NCBI GenBank assembly: GCA_048883105.1
Contig: JBHLQY010000007.1
Location: 1 to 52,338, forward strand
From: LW40-45 sp048883105
GTDB taxonomy: Archaea > Asgardarchaeota > Lokiarchaeia > Sigyniarchaeales > SOKP01
Reading direction: 5' to 3'
Length of the DNA: 52,338 nucleotides
Each line of letters begins with the position of its first letter. The stretch's first letter is position 1. The notes under the pieces were generated by a model. The model was given only the letters and a program-made list of their open reading frames with translations. It was not told the DNA's origin and ran no database searches. A program made the translations under genes and the position numbers. This document shows positions 1 through 8,776 of this stretch, piece by piece.

Positions 1-1420
1 TTTGTAGTTTTGCGTTATTTATAATTTCTCTAATTTCTTGGAATTTTAATTTTATTGAGGGCATATTTTTAAGTTCTTTTATTATTTTTTGATACGCTAA
101 TCTTAATTTATTGATTTTTTCACTTAGAAAAAAATCAATTTTAAACTCATAAGGCGTATTTAACTTAGGAATTAAAGGATTAACATTAATCTTGAGCGAA
201 TCCTTATCGAACTCCATATCGTTGATTGTTTTGATCATCTTTATAGTTTCTTCGATATCTTCTTCAGTTTCCTTAGGCAAGCCTATTAAGAAATAAAATT
301 TTATATTTCTTATTTCTGAATGCCTGATTTCACTTACAATTGAGTATATCTTTTCATTTGAGATTTGTTTTCCAAGAGCAAATCTTAAAGGTTCTGATCC
401 TGTTTCTGGAGCTAGTGTTATTGTTTTAATTCCACTTATTTCTAAAATTTTAATAATTTTTGGAGATAAATGCTCGATTCTTATAGAAGGGATAGAAATT
501 CTTTTACCCTTATCTATTATATATTCACAGATTTCATGAAATTTTGGATGAGCAGACACACATGATCCAATTAAACTAATAGTATCAAAGGAAGCGACTT
601 TAATTCCTTTATCTATAGCGTTAATTATTTTCTTATAACTTCGATTTCTAAAAGGTGCGTTATGAAATGAAGATATACAAAATTTACATTGATATGGACA
701 CCCCCGATTAACTTCAATAAAATAATTTTGCTCAAAGATATGTCTCTTATCTAATAATTTAGCGAGTATTTGATAATCAGGTATAGGTCCTTTATTTAAA
801 TCTTTTTGGATTGCCCTATTTACTTTATTATTGAGAGAAGGAACGTAAATGCCTTCAATTAATTGAGCTCTTTTTAATAATTCTTTATAATCTATTTTGT
901 TATGAATATAATTCTTAAATAATTTGAAAAATAAATCTAAATTTGGTTCAGAATCTCCAATAAACATCAGATCAAAAAAAGGACTAAATGGCATTGGATT
1001 TGAAGTAGCAACTGGACCTCCAGCTATTATTAAAGGAAATTGTCTTTCATCTTCTTTAATACGGTTCTCACGAGCTTGAGATGTAATTGGGATTAAAGAA
1101 TCTTCTAAAATCCATAATATATTTTTAAAATCATTCTCAAACTGTATAGAAAATCCTAATATGTCAAATTCATCCAAAAATACCTTATTTTCAATACTTC
1201 TTATTTGTGTTTTAAAGTCGTAATATGCGTGAGCGGGGTACTTTACCTTCTCAGGTAGGAAAATTCGCTCACACACAATATTTTCGTAAGAATTTATTAA
1301 ATAGTAAAGAAGTCGAATAGAATAGGAGGACATGCCAATTTTATAAATATTTGGATAAATTAAACCAAATGAGAAATCTACAGTTCTCCAATCTTTGATG
1401 ATTAGATTTTCATCTAACAT
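1..1420 (-). CDS. Radical SAM protein, B12-binding-like N-terminus (partial)
   Basis: This is the N-terminal 473 codons of a protein that runs off the left edge, read from an ATG at 1420 with no stop in the window. The middle of the protein carries a radical SAM cluster motif, CPYQCKFC (Cx3Cx2C), preceded by NRG, and then a typical barrel with LAPETGSE and FLIGLPKET. The N-terminal part (YPNIYKIGMSS, then IIAGGPVATSNPMPF) matches the cobalamin-binding-like domain of archaeal B12/radical SAM proteins (MiaB/TIGR03960-like superfamily). Such proteins bind a [4Fe-4S] cluster and S-adenosylmethionine and make a 5'-deoxyadenosyl radical; the substrate cannot be told from sequence. The Sir2 gene lies 28 bases upstream on the same strand, so the two are probably co-transcribed. 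The family call is firm and the specific reaction is unknown. Confidence 0.85.
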   Translation of the reverse strand, partial: MLDENLIIKDWRTVDFSFGLIYPNIYKIGMSSYSIRLLYYLINSYENIVCERIFLPEKVKYPAHAYYDFKTQIRSIENKVFLDEFDILGFSIQFENDFKNILWILEDSLIPITSQARENRIKEDERQFPLIIAGGPVATSNPMPFSPFFDLMFIGDSEPNLDLFFKLFKNYIHNKIDYKELLKRAQLIEGIYVPSLNNKVNRAIQKDLNKGPIPDYQILAKLLDKRHIFEQNYFIEVNRGCPYQCKFCISSFHNAPFRNRSYKKIINAIDKGIKVASFDTISLIGSCVSAHPKFHEICEYIIDKGKRISIPSIRIEHLSPKIIKILEISGIKTITLAPETGSEPLRFALGKQISNEKIYSIVSEIRHSEIRNIKFYFLIGLPKETEEDIEETIKMIKTINDMEFDKDSLKINVNPLIPKLNTPYEFKIDFFLSEKINKLRLAYQKIIKELKNMPSIKLKFQEIREIINNAKLQ

Positions 1421-1448
1421 TTCATTTTAAAACTATATTCTAATATTA

Positions 1449-2261
1449 TTAAGTCTGTTTAAAATCCTCCTTTTCAACTTTCATATTTTTAATTTCTTCA
1501 AGGATTAAAGGCAATATTGTTCCTGTTTTATGATGAATTACTACTTCTGCTTTTTCATCTAAATGTGTATGTCTATCGTTTACAATTATTAATTTACCAC
1601 CTTCTCTTAAAGTATATAAAGGTAGATCACACACGGGGGCGACCGAAAGTGAAGATCCTGCTATTAACATAACATCAGTTTTTTGCGATAACGCTTGAGA
1701 TTGATATATCTCAAAAGTAGGTAAATTTTCTCCAAATAAAACAACTGAAGGTTTTAATGGAGCAGCACAAATATCGCATCTTGGTGGATAATTCTTTTCT
1801 TTTTTCAATTTTCTTAAAACTTGCTTTTTGGTGTAAGATGCTCTACACCCGAAACAACTAAACCGATTAATATTCCCATGAACTTCGTAAACTATAACTG
1901 AGCCTGCTTTCTGATGTAGCTCGTCGATATTTTGAGTTATAATTGCCTTAATAATGTCCATATTTTCAAGTTCAGCTAATGCAATATGACCTTGATTTGG
2001 TTTAGCAGTAAATAATTTAGGAGCAATTTTTTCTGCCATTTGCCAAAATTTTGAGGGATCCTTCAAAAAAGCTTTTATGTTTCCGTAGATTTCTGGTTTA
2101 TACTTTTCCCATATTCCATTATCCCCCCTAAAATCTGGAATGCCTGATTCTGTTGAAACTCCAGCTCCGGTCAAAGCTATAGCATTTTTAGAATTAAAAA
2201 GAAGTTTCGCAGCTTCGTTAATCTTTTTTCTTTCTACAAATTTTATAATTTTTGTACTCAT
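1449..2261 (-). CDS. Sir2-family NAD-dependent protein deacylase
   Basis: This 270-residue protein has the full Sir2 signature: GAGVSTESGIPDFRG (NAD pocket), TQNIDELHQKAG, VYEVHGN with the catalytic His, and GSSLSVAPV. Four cysteines in two pairs (CFGC and CDIC) form the structural zinc site. Sirtuins remove acyl groups from lysine using NAD+, releasing nicotinamide and O-acyl-ADP-ribose. In archaea they act in the cytoplasm on chromatin proteins and on enzymes such as acyl-CoA synthetases. That would suit this acyl-CoA-rich window, but the sequence does not show the target. The length is normal for the single-domain class. It precedes the partial radical SAM gene by 28 bases on the same strand. 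Confidence 0.93.
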   Translation of the reverse strand: MSTKIIKFVERKKINEAAKLLFNSKNAIALTGAGVSTESGIPDFRGDNGIWEKYKPEIYGNIKAFLKDPSKFWQMAEKIAPKLFTAKPNQGHIALAELENMDIIKAIITQNIDELHQKAGSVIVYEVHGNINRFSCFGCRASYTKKQVLRKLKKEKNYPPRCDICAAPLKPSVVLFGENLPTFEIYQSQALSQKTDVMLIAGSSLSVAPVCDLPLYTLREGGKLIIVNDRHTHLDEKAEVVIHHKTGTILPLILEEIKNMKVEKEDFKQT

Positions 2262-2532
2262 TTTTTTAAGGTCAAATTTATTTTAACAGAATTTACTTTT
2301 TAATTAAGTGTGTCTCAAATGACATTTTTATATTAATTTTTGAAATAATTGAAAATTAATAATTTTGATTATAATTAATTAAAATAATTTAGATTAAATC
2401 GTAAAAGATTAAAATGTTTGAAGATATTAATTTTAAAGAAAAAAAAATTGAACTTTTTTGTCCTAAAGGCTCTAGAGGTAAAAACTTCTATTAAAAAATA
2501 AAAAGTTAATTTAGGTTCCATAATTTTAATTT
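2262..2532. other. Divergent promoter region, no convincing gene
   Basis: This AT-rich spacer lies between the divergent Sir2 gene and the unknown gene at 2533, so it should hold promoters for both. The only open stretch of note is a 26-codon frame from an ATG at 2414 to a TAA at 2492. It has no ribosome binding site and nothing recognisable, so I do not call it a gene. No tRNA or hairpin is evident. Confidence 0.4.
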
Positions 2533-3432
2533 ATGACAATAAAACAAATAAGTTACGGTATCATTTTAGAAGATGAAATACTTTATTGCTCGAACGATAA
2601 AAAATATAACGTTTTTGAAATCATTCTATTCATAGAGAAACTTCTAAGAAGTTTTAATCCTAAGCAAACTTGGCGTTTGAACAATATTTACTTAAAAAGT
2701 TCTAATAAGGGAAAAGAACGAATAATTATTAGACACTATCTTACTGAAACAAATCAAAACTTATTCATTTTTGTGAGCGGGGTCTTCAATGAGGGTTCAC
2801 AAGAAATTCGAAATATGTTAATGGATTTTTTCGAAAAGGTCAGAGCTTACTACAATACCGGGGATTTATTGAAGAAGTGTTCCAAAAAACCTATTTTTAA
2901 AGAAATCATTAAAATTATCACAGATTTTTTATGGAACAAATATAAAATTCTTTTAGAACATGAAGAAATAATTCAAGAAGTTGATCAGAGTACACCTAAT
3001 AAAATATTATATGGGGGTATCTCGAATCAAGGATTGCCAATAATTTCTCAATTATTCGATCCAACTCTTCTAAATAATTTAGATAAAAAAATAACTGCTG
3101 AAAACATTGATTTATTTAGTTCTAGTCTTTCAGCACAATTAGCTACAATTGAAATGAACACGTTAATAAGGACAAACAAGTTTTATATTAAAGAGATTCA
3201 TATAGCTGATTTAGAAACCAAAAAAAACAAGAAAATAATTTTATATGATGATATTGGTCAATATTCTTTAACTCTTTTTGCTTCTGGAAACTTTTTTGAA
3301 ATTAAGGATGTTATGAAGTTGTTAAAAATCCAAATTTCTAAGGAAGAAATTCTTCAAGAAGAATTCTCAGGAGATTTAAAACCATATCGATTCTTAGAGA
3401 AGTATTTCTCTAGTCTTGATAAAGAGTTTTAA
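2533..3432 (+). CDS. Unknown protein, possibly two longin/roadblock-like domains
   Basis: I do not recognise this 299-residue protein by close homology. Its layout suggests two profilin-fold modules. Residues about 5-110 open with a strand pair (YGIILEDEILYCSN), then a helix, then strands (ERIIIRHYLTE, NLFIFVSGVF) and a long helix. Residues about 155-265 repeat the pattern: ILYGGISNQGLPIISQLF, a long amphipathic helix, IKEIHIADL, KIILYDDIGQYSLTLFA and a final helix. The second part reads like a roadblock or longin domain. Such domains are strongly expanded in Asgard genomes, where they partner small GTPases. There is no signal peptide, membrane segment or metal motif. No Shine-Dalgarno is visible before the ATG. 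The domain call is inference from strand/helix pattern and remains weak; the protein is acidic-neutral and probably cytoplasmic. Confidence 0.6.
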   Translation: MTIKQISYGIILEDEILYCSNDKKYNVFEIILFIEKLLRSFNPKQTWRLNNIYLKSSNKGKERIIIRHYLTETNQNLFIFVSGVFNEGSQEIRNMLMDFFEKVRAYYNTGDLLKKCSKKPIFKEIIKIITDFLWNKYKILLEHEEIIQEVDQSTPNKILYGGISNQGLPIISQLFDPTLLNNLDKKITAENIDLFSSSLSAQLATIEMNTLIRTNKFYIKEIHIADLETKKNKKIILYDDIGQYSLTLFASGNFFEIKDVMKLLKIQISKEEILQEEFSGDLKPYRFLEKYFSSLDKEF

Positions 3433-3496
3433 CTTTTTTGATTTCAGAAACATAATATAAAAAAAAATCTGAATTCTATCAGATAATAATTAAAAC

Positions 3497-5263
3497 TTAC
3501 AAAACTGCTTGTGCTACTAGTTGCTCTTTATTCTCTTTTTTGAATTTACGCAATAAACGAGAAAATTTTAGTTGCTTTCCCTTATAATTAAGTTCGGAAA
3601 GAGCTTGTTCTTGATATGCATGGAAAAGTTTATTTGAAAGTTTTTCCCAATCCCTACATATATTAAGAGTTTCAGTGTCATTTCTTAATAGGCTTTCATG
3701 AGACATTATTCGCAGAAATTCTGCAGCATATTGCTCAATAATATCAGAATCTGCCCCTGCTAAAAGATCCCGAATAAATTCGTCAGCGGAATACCAATCC
3801 TTAACTCTTTGGAAATCACGATGAATTTGAGTAAGGAGTACATTACGAGGCCCCTCCCAGAGTTCCATAATCATAGAATCACGATGAAGGCGTGAGAATG
3901 ATATGAAATCTTCCATTATGCCATGCCCCCCAAAAAAAGAAATAGCCTTTCTTATCATTGCTGGAGCATCATCAGCCACAACTATTTTTTGTAGCATTAC
4001 TAATTCTCGCAATCTAAACCGGCGTTTACGATCGATAAGGTCCCCAATCTTTTGTAAATCTCTTATACCCGCAATGAGTTCTTCATTAAAATGAATATAT
4101 TCAGAATATATTTTAAAAGCTCCTGCTGCAGCTCTCTGAGCACAACGATTTACATCATTGATTTGATTGATCATAAGTGGAAAAGAAGATATTGGAACTC
4201 CAAATGCAGTCCTAAATTGGGCATACAGAGTAGCTTCCCGAGCAGCACGAAGTGATCCTGAAGCCATCCCAAGACCAATATGGAGCCTTGATAATGATAA
4301 AACAATACCGACAATATTAGCGAGACCTTTTTCAAGAGGACCAATCGGATAAGCTACTGCTCCATTATAAGTTATTTCAGCAGTTGGCAATTCTGCTGTT
4401 CCTAATTTTTGTTTGAGCCTATCAATCGTGAAAGAGTTTCGTATCTCCCGATCTTTATTACCTGGAAGCCATGATGGAACAACAAAAGCAGCAATTCTAG
4501 TTGATGATGGCGTTCCTTTCGGTTTTGCTGTCACAACTGCATAATCAGCTTGCATTGCCGAACAAAAGAATTTTTGACCATAAATTCTCCAACAATTTGA
4601 AACTCCATCTGATCCTTCCGCCTCTTCATAAACTGCCTCAACTAGATTAGCTGGAACATCACTTCCAGCTTGTATCTCACTTACAAATTGAGCTCCAAGT
4701 CCATATTCACCATCACTAAATCCCCCTTTTCCATCCCTAACAGAAGCGAGGATTTTACGAGCTTCCTGACCCAATCCATCTTCGTATTGCTCCATGAGTT
4801 TAACCATCCCATGTGTACATGCAACTGGACACATTACACCACCCTCCCCATTTTGGTATAATAAAAAGAGTTTAGCAAACCTGCTCCAAGGTGTATTTCT
4901 ATTGGGATCAAATAGACCGAGAGCAAAAATTTCCCGTTCTAATATCTCTGTTTCAGCACAACGCTTTATTCTATCAACACGATGATTGTGTGCGTCATAA
5001 TGTATTACTTGGGTACATTTAATACGATTTTCAAGTTTATTAGCCTCATCCGCAAGATCCCTAAACTTATAGGAGATATAATCTGATAGCGCTTGCAGTT
5101 CCTTATCAACCTTTTCGAATTCATTAGGGGGTATGTATTTTTTAATTAATGCTTGAAGAAAGTCATCATCGCGGTAATAATTAAATTGATTTCTAACAAA
5201 TAAATAATCATCAAAAGAATATTGATTATTTCTATTTCCTTCCTTATAAATTTGAGCACACAT
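3497..5263 (-). CDS. Large acyl-CoA dehydrogenase family protein
   Basis: At 588 residues this flavoprotein is much longer than the usual 380-residue acyl-CoA dehydrogenase, because of an N-terminal extension of roughly 130 residues and a C-terminal helical tail. The core shows the family's FAD and substrate motifs: SEIQAGSDVPAN, WRIYGQKFFCSA, AVVTAKPKG, a helix with YAQFRTAFGVPISSFPL, and FFGGHGIMEDF. It ends with MELWEGPRNVLL, where the Glu of WEG sits at the catalytic-base position of the YEGTSEIQ motif. This layout is close to the AidB and very-long-chain/FadE-type branch. Members oxidise acyl-CoA at C2-C3 and pass electrons to ETF. The gene stands alone, away from the etf genes at 29-31 kb, so chain-length preference is open. 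It is cytoplasmic, without membrane helices. Confidence 0.85.
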   Translation of the reverse strand: MCAQIYKEGNRNNQYSFDDYLFVRNQFNYYRDDDFLQALIKKYIPPNEFEKVDKELQALSDYISYKFRDLADEANKLENRIKCTQVIHYDAHNHRVDRIKRCAETEILEREIFALGLFDPNRNTPWSRFAKLFLLYQNGEGGVMCPVACTHGMVKLMEQYEDGLGQEARKILASVRDGKGGFSDGEYGLGAQFVSEIQAGSDVPANLVEAVYEEAEGSDGVSNCWRIYGQKFFCSAMQADYAVVTAKPKGTPSSTRIAAFVVPSWLPGNKDREIRNSFTIDRLKQKLGTAELPTAEITYNGAVAYPIGPLEKGLANIVGIVLSLSRLHIGLGMASGSLRAAREATLYAQFRTAFGVPISSFPLMINQINDVNRCAQRAAAGAFKIYSEYIHFNEELIAGIRDLQKIGDLIDRKRRFRLRELVMLQKIVVADDAPAMIRKAISFFGGHGIMEDFISFSRLHRDSMIMELWEGPRNVLLTQIHRDFQRVKDWYSADEFIRDLLAGADSDIIEQYAAEFLRIMSHESLLRNDTETLNICRDWEKLSNKLFHAYQEQALSELNYKGKQLKFSRLLRKFKKENKEQLVAQAVL

Positions 5264-5430
5264 TTTTTTAATTAATTTTATTATTTAATTTCAAATTAAG
5301 AGAATTTAAGTTAACATATATATATTTACAAGGAAAAAATTAAAAACAGATTTAAACAATTAAAAAAGAGACTTAAAAAGAAAGGCTAAAAAGGACTATA
5401 ATAAGTTCTGTGAAATTAATCAGAAGGTTT

Positions 5431-6201
5431 TTATTCTGAAGGAGATTCTTTTTTAGATGAGGTATGTGTTTTATTTTGAGCAAATTTTTTCACATTTATA
5501 CGTTCAGTTCTTTTTATCTCAGATTTACGAGTTCTTTTTACATCAACTTCTACTATCTCAAACATTTCATCTGGACTTACAGCTTTATCTTTTATGCCTT
5601 CAGGAGAGGAAATTAATTTACTCTTGATTATCGAAGAATTTGATAATGGATAAATACTTTTGGCAACCCTGGCAATTTGATTTTGAAATTCCCCATAAAT
5701 AATTCCAATAATAAATTTTTCATGATTTAACGATTTAGCAAATTCTTTTAAAATATCTCGCATAATTTTCCGAATTACAATTTGTTGAGAACTTCTGGCT
5801 CGCCTAATTGTATTACATATTGTAGTCACGCGAAATATAAAACCATCTTTTGTAGTAAGATTCTGAATAGTTTGAATTTTTGTAGAACCCCTTCCAACGA
5901 GACTACGTATGAAGTCATTAGTATATTGATGACCAGTAAATATAGTATCACATTTTTTTGCTTCAGCATTAATGTTATTGATTTTAAATCTTAATTTCAA
6001 ATTAATATCATTGAAATCATTGGTAAAATCAAATAAAATTGCTTCTACTGTTCGCCCTAAAATGTTATTGTCTATACCAAAAATTTCGCCAATGGGCTTA
6101 AATTTAAAAATTTTAGGTGATACAACTTCATACCAATCCTTATCTTTAAATGATACTTTCTTAACTTTAGGTTTTTTCTTCTTTTTAGCTTTCTGACTCA
6201 T
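5431..6201 (-). CDS. rps3ae: 30S ribosomal protein eS1 (S3Ae)
   Basis: This 256-residue basic protein matches archaeal/eukaryotic eS1, a small-subunit protein near the mRNA exit channel. Family landmarks are the Lys-rich start, DWYEVVSPKIF, IGEIFGIDNNILGRTVE, FTGHQYTNDFIRSLVGRGSTKI, and TTKDGFIFRVTTICNTIRRARSSQ. The C-terminal end adds a charged tail of about 30 residues rich in Lys, Arg and Glu (KRTRKSEIKRTERINVKK). It follows the uS15 gene by 32 bases on the same strand; the uS15-eS1 neighbourhood is a common archaeal arrangement, so the two are likely one transcript. Confidence 0.95.
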   Translation of the reverse strand: MSQKAKKKKKPKVKKVSFKDKDWYEVVSPKIFKFKPIGEIFGIDNNILGRTVEAILFDFTNDFNDINLKLRFKINNINAEAKKCDTIFTGHQYTNDFIRSLVGRGSTKIQTIQNLTTKDGFIFRVTTICNTIRRARSSQQIVIRKIMRDILKEFAKSLNHEKFIIGIIYGEFQNQIARVAKSIYPLSNSSIIKSKLISSPEGIKDKAVSPDEMFEIVEVDVKRTRKSEIKRTERINVKKFAQNKTHTSSKKESPSE

Positions 6202-6233
6202 TTTTTCACGATTTATTTATGTGTTGACCTATA

Positions 6234-6692
6234 TTATCTTGCTACAAGTGTTCTTATCTTTTCAGGTTCGTATTTAAACGACTCCGGCAATACTTTAGTT
6301 TTTTTATAATATCTTATTAAGCGATATATTTTCGACTCTGTTCGCTGTAAGCCTTTTTTTCCTTCAAGATCTTTATGATTTGAATCGAGATGTTTTCTTA
6401 AGTTTAAAGCCTTTTTCACTAAATTTGTGAGATCTTCGGGAAGAGCAAATTCAATTTCATTTTCTTCTAGTATCTGGCTTATTTTTTTTCCAGTAACCAC
6501 TTTTATGAGTGGAATTCCATAACTATCTCTTAATATAATGCCAATCATAGATTTAGAAAATCCTTTTCTCGCCAATTTGATGACTAAATTTTCTACTTCC
6601 TCAGCGGATCTTTCTACCCACACGGGCTTTTCTAATCTTGGAGGCCTAGTACTGCCACTTTTCCCTTTCTTTCTGCTATGAAGCCTTGCCAT
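6234..6692 (-). CDS. rps15: 30S ribosomal protein uS15
   Basis: This is the archaeal/eukaryotic long form (152 residues) of uS15, the 16S rRNA-binding protein of the small-subunit platform. The N-terminal extension MARLHSRKKGKSGSTRPP is diagnostic for the archaeal/eukaryotic version and is absent from bacterial S15. The core helices contain GFSKSMIGIILRDSYGIPL, LNLRKHLDSNHKDLEGKKG and RTESKIYRLIRYYKKT. It is the first gene of the uS15-eS1 unit and is divergent from the XTP pyrophosphatase gene, with a 159-base AT-rich spacer between them that should hold both promoters. Confidence 0.96.
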   Translation of the reverse strand: MARLHSRKKGKSGSTRPPRLEKPVWVERSAEEVENLVIKLARKGFSKSMIGIILRDSYGIPLIKVVTGKKISQILEENEIEFALPEDLTNLVKKALNLRKHLDSNHKDLEGKKGLQRTESKIYRLIRYYKKTKVLPESFKYEPEKIRTLVAR

Positions 6693-6851
6693 TATATTAG
6701 ACTTATGCTTTTAATTATTAAAACTAAAAACTAATTAAAAATAATTATAAAATACTTTAAAGGTATAGTAGGACAAAATAAATAAAATTTTGGAATTTAA
6801 TCAATTCTTTAAGTTACTATTTTTATTTTCTATATTGTTTTATATAGAATT

Positions 6852-7436
6852 ATGCAAAAAGAAAATACAACATTATATTTTGTGACTGGTAATAAAAATA
6901 AATTTGACGAGGTTTCGAGAAAATTTCAGAATCAAAATGTAAAATTTGCTTTACAACACTTAGATTTAGAAACAATCGAAATTCAAGCTAAAACGATTGA
7001 AGATGTAGCGTTATTTAAACTAAATTCTGTTAAAGAAAAAATTAATAGCTCTTTCTTTATTGAAGATGCTGGATTTTTTATAGATAAACCGCTGAAAGGA
7101 TTCCCAGGAGTATTCTCTTCTTACGTCTTTAAAACCTTAGGGAATGAAGGTATATTAAGGTTAATTGACGATTTCGCAAAATCGCAAGCTCATTTTTCTG
7201 CTGTTATTGCATTATTTTTTAAACCCACAGATGAAATTCATGTTTTTAAAGGTCATGTGAAAGGTAAAGTATCAGATAAAATAAGAGGAAAAGGTGGTTT
7301 TGGTTTTGATCCAATATTTATACCAGATATAATACCAAATAAAACTTTTTCAGAGTTGAAAACAGAAGAAAAAAATAAAATATCTCACAGAGGACAAGCA
7401 TTAACAAAATTAATATCATTTCTTAAGAATTTATAA
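6852..7436 (+). CDS. rdgB: XTP/dITP diphosphatase (RdgB/HAM1 family)
   Basis: This 194-residue enzyme cleans the nucleotide pool by hydrolysing dITP, ITP and XTP to the monophosphate and pyrophosphate. It opens with FVTGNKNKFDEV, the family's nucleotide-binding loop (consensus TxNxxK). FIEDAGFFIDKPLKGFPGVFS corresponds to EDSGLxVxALxGxPG, and GKGGFGFDPIFIP and SHRGQA are the C-terminal signatures. Length and order of motifs are those of the full-length archaeal/eukaryotic enzyme. It acts in the cytoplasm. The gene is convergent with the RNase III gene, with 30 bases between their stop codons. Confidence 0.95.
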   Translation: MQKENTTLYFVTGNKNKFDEVSRKFQNQNVKFALQHLDLETIEIQAKTIEDVALFKLNSVKEKINSSFFIEDAGFFIDKPLKGFPGVFSSYVFKTLGNEGILRLIDDFAKSQAHFSAVIALFFKPTDEIHVFKGHVKGKVSDKIRGKGGFGFDPIFIPDIIPNKTFSELKTEEKNKISHRGQALTKLISFLKNL

Positions 7437-7466
7437 TACATTTTATTTATTTAAAAAAACCAGCGT

Positions 7467-8198
7467 TTACAAATCATTTTTTTTTAAATAATTTAAAATC
7501 TTTAAATATAAATCCTGCTCAGCTTCTTTCTTGCTTTTAAATTCTTCTGAGATTAAGTCCACTTCTAAAGGGATTAATATTTTATTTTTACGATCTAAAA
7601 TTTTAGGATTTTTTGCAATCCATTTCGGATCATGATCAGTACCCCTATTAATGAATTCTGTTATAATTACTGGAGTGATTCTATGTATTTTCTGAATGTG
7701 CTCCAATAACTTGCTCTTGTTTAAAATCCGCGTTTCTTTTATGATACTATCCCAATCATCGTAAAATCGATTTATTATTTTCTCTTCGACTATGTCTAAG
7801 TTTGAAGCTGAATCGAGAAAAATTGCACCACAGATGGCTTCAAACACGTCTGCAAGAATTCTAGTTCCTGTAATTAATTGTTTTTCTGATTTTAGAACGA
7901 ATTTTTTTAAATCAAAATAATCGTTAGATATTTTGCCTAAGGTCTCGTCATTTTCTAAACACTGCTTTGTGATGGTAATTTCGCCAGGATCATTTATTCC
8001 TTCTTTTAATTTTTTAAAGATAAAAATTAATTTTATTACAGCATCTCCTAAAAGTTCTAAAGCATTATAGTCGGGAATATTTAATAGCCTTCCTAATTGA
8101 GGTGTAGTTAACGCATTCTTTAACAAATCTTCGTTTTTAAATTTATATTCAAGAAATTCTTGGAACTTTTTTAACTTCTCATTTTCTCTATTTATCAT
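7467..8198 (-). CDS. rnc: Ribonuclease III
   Basis: This 243-residue protein has the RNase III fold with its signature NALELLGDAVIK and the second catalytic segment ILADVFEAICGAIFLD. The four metal ligands appear as E48, D52, D117 and E120, so the enzyme should be active. The C-terminal part (residues about 165-240: KSKLLEHIQKI, PKWIAKNPKIL, KEAEQDLYLKILNYL) is consistent with a double-stranded RNA-binding domain, although the usual GxGxSKKxAE helix is degenerate. The enzyme cleaves double-stranded RNA, for example in rRNA precursors or antisense duplexes. RNase III is patchy in archaea, most of which use the bulge-helix-bulge endonuclease for rRNA processing. The gene is divergent from the small helical protein at 8263, with 64 bases between starts. 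Confidence 0.9.
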   Translation of the reverse strand: MINRENEKLKKFQEFLEYKFKNEDLLKNALTTPQLGRLLNIPDYNALELLGDAVIKLIFIFKKLKEGINDPGEITITKQCLENDETLGKISNDYFDLKKFVLKSEKQLITGTRILADVFEAICGAIFLDSASNLDIVEEKIINRFYDDWDSIIKETRILNKSKLLEHIQKIHRITPVIITEFINRGTDHDPKWIAKNPKILDRKNKILIPLEVDLISEEFKSKKEAEQDLYLKILNYLKKNDL

Positions 8199-8262
8199 CT
8201 TATTAATTTACTATTATAATCAGATAAATTTAAAAATTTAGACACTTCTCTATTATTATATC

Positions 8263-8703
8263 ATGGAGAAAGAAAATGGAAAATTAGATAAAGTTCTTTC
8301 GATGATTAAAAGAATTGAAAGAAAAAATTTAGAATTTGAAAATTATATTTCAGATTTAAATATTCTTTCAAGAACTAATCTTCTTAAAGAAATTTCTGTT
8401 GATATAATTAAAAATAGTGAGCTCTTTCAAGAATTACATATTGAGTGTAAAGATGTAAAAGTAGCCAAGGATGAAAAAAGAAATCTCTTCGCAACGAATT
8501 TTGTTGAAGATGTAATTTCAAAAATTAAAAATGATCCTGCTAAAAAGATTATATTTTTAAGAGAATTTATCAATAATTTTGAAAATATTTCTCAAAATGA
8601 TAAAAACGTAATTTTACAATCGTTAAAAGAGAAGGATGATGAGGAATTAAACCAAGAAATGTCTAACTTGGTAAATGTGTTTAAAATACGGGATATTGAA
8701 TAA
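8263..8703 (+). CDS. Small helical protein of unknown function
   Basis: I do not recognise this 146-residue protein. It is almost entirely charged or helical, opening with a heptad-like stretch (LDKVLSMIKRIERKNLEFENYI) that may form a short coiled coil. There are no membrane segments; of two Cys-like positions only one Cys is seen, so no metal site. The ATG follows an AT-rich stretch without a Shine-Dalgarno. A TATA-like atttaaaaattt lies about 35 bases upstream, which fits a short leader or leaderless transcript. It shares its 64-base promoter region with the divergent RNase III gene. Codon use resembles the neighbours, and the uninterrupted frame supports a real gene. Confidence 0.6.
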   Translation: MEKENGKLDKVLSMIKRIERKNLEFENYISDLNILSRTNLLKEISVDIIKNSELFQELHIECKDVKVAKDEKRNLFATNFVEDVISKIKNDPAKKIIFLREFINNFENISQNDKNVILQSLKEKDDEELNQEMSNLVNVFKIRDIE

Positions 8704-8776
8704 AAACTTCTCAATAGATTGTTAGTTATGGAGAAACAGTGATCTAACAATAATTCTCGAAAAAAAGCAATTAAAA

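Noticed and set aside
2414..2494. 26-codon open frame with ATG in the 2262-2532 spacer
   Set aside because: No ribosome binding site, no recognisable content; frames of this size are common in AT-rich DNA.
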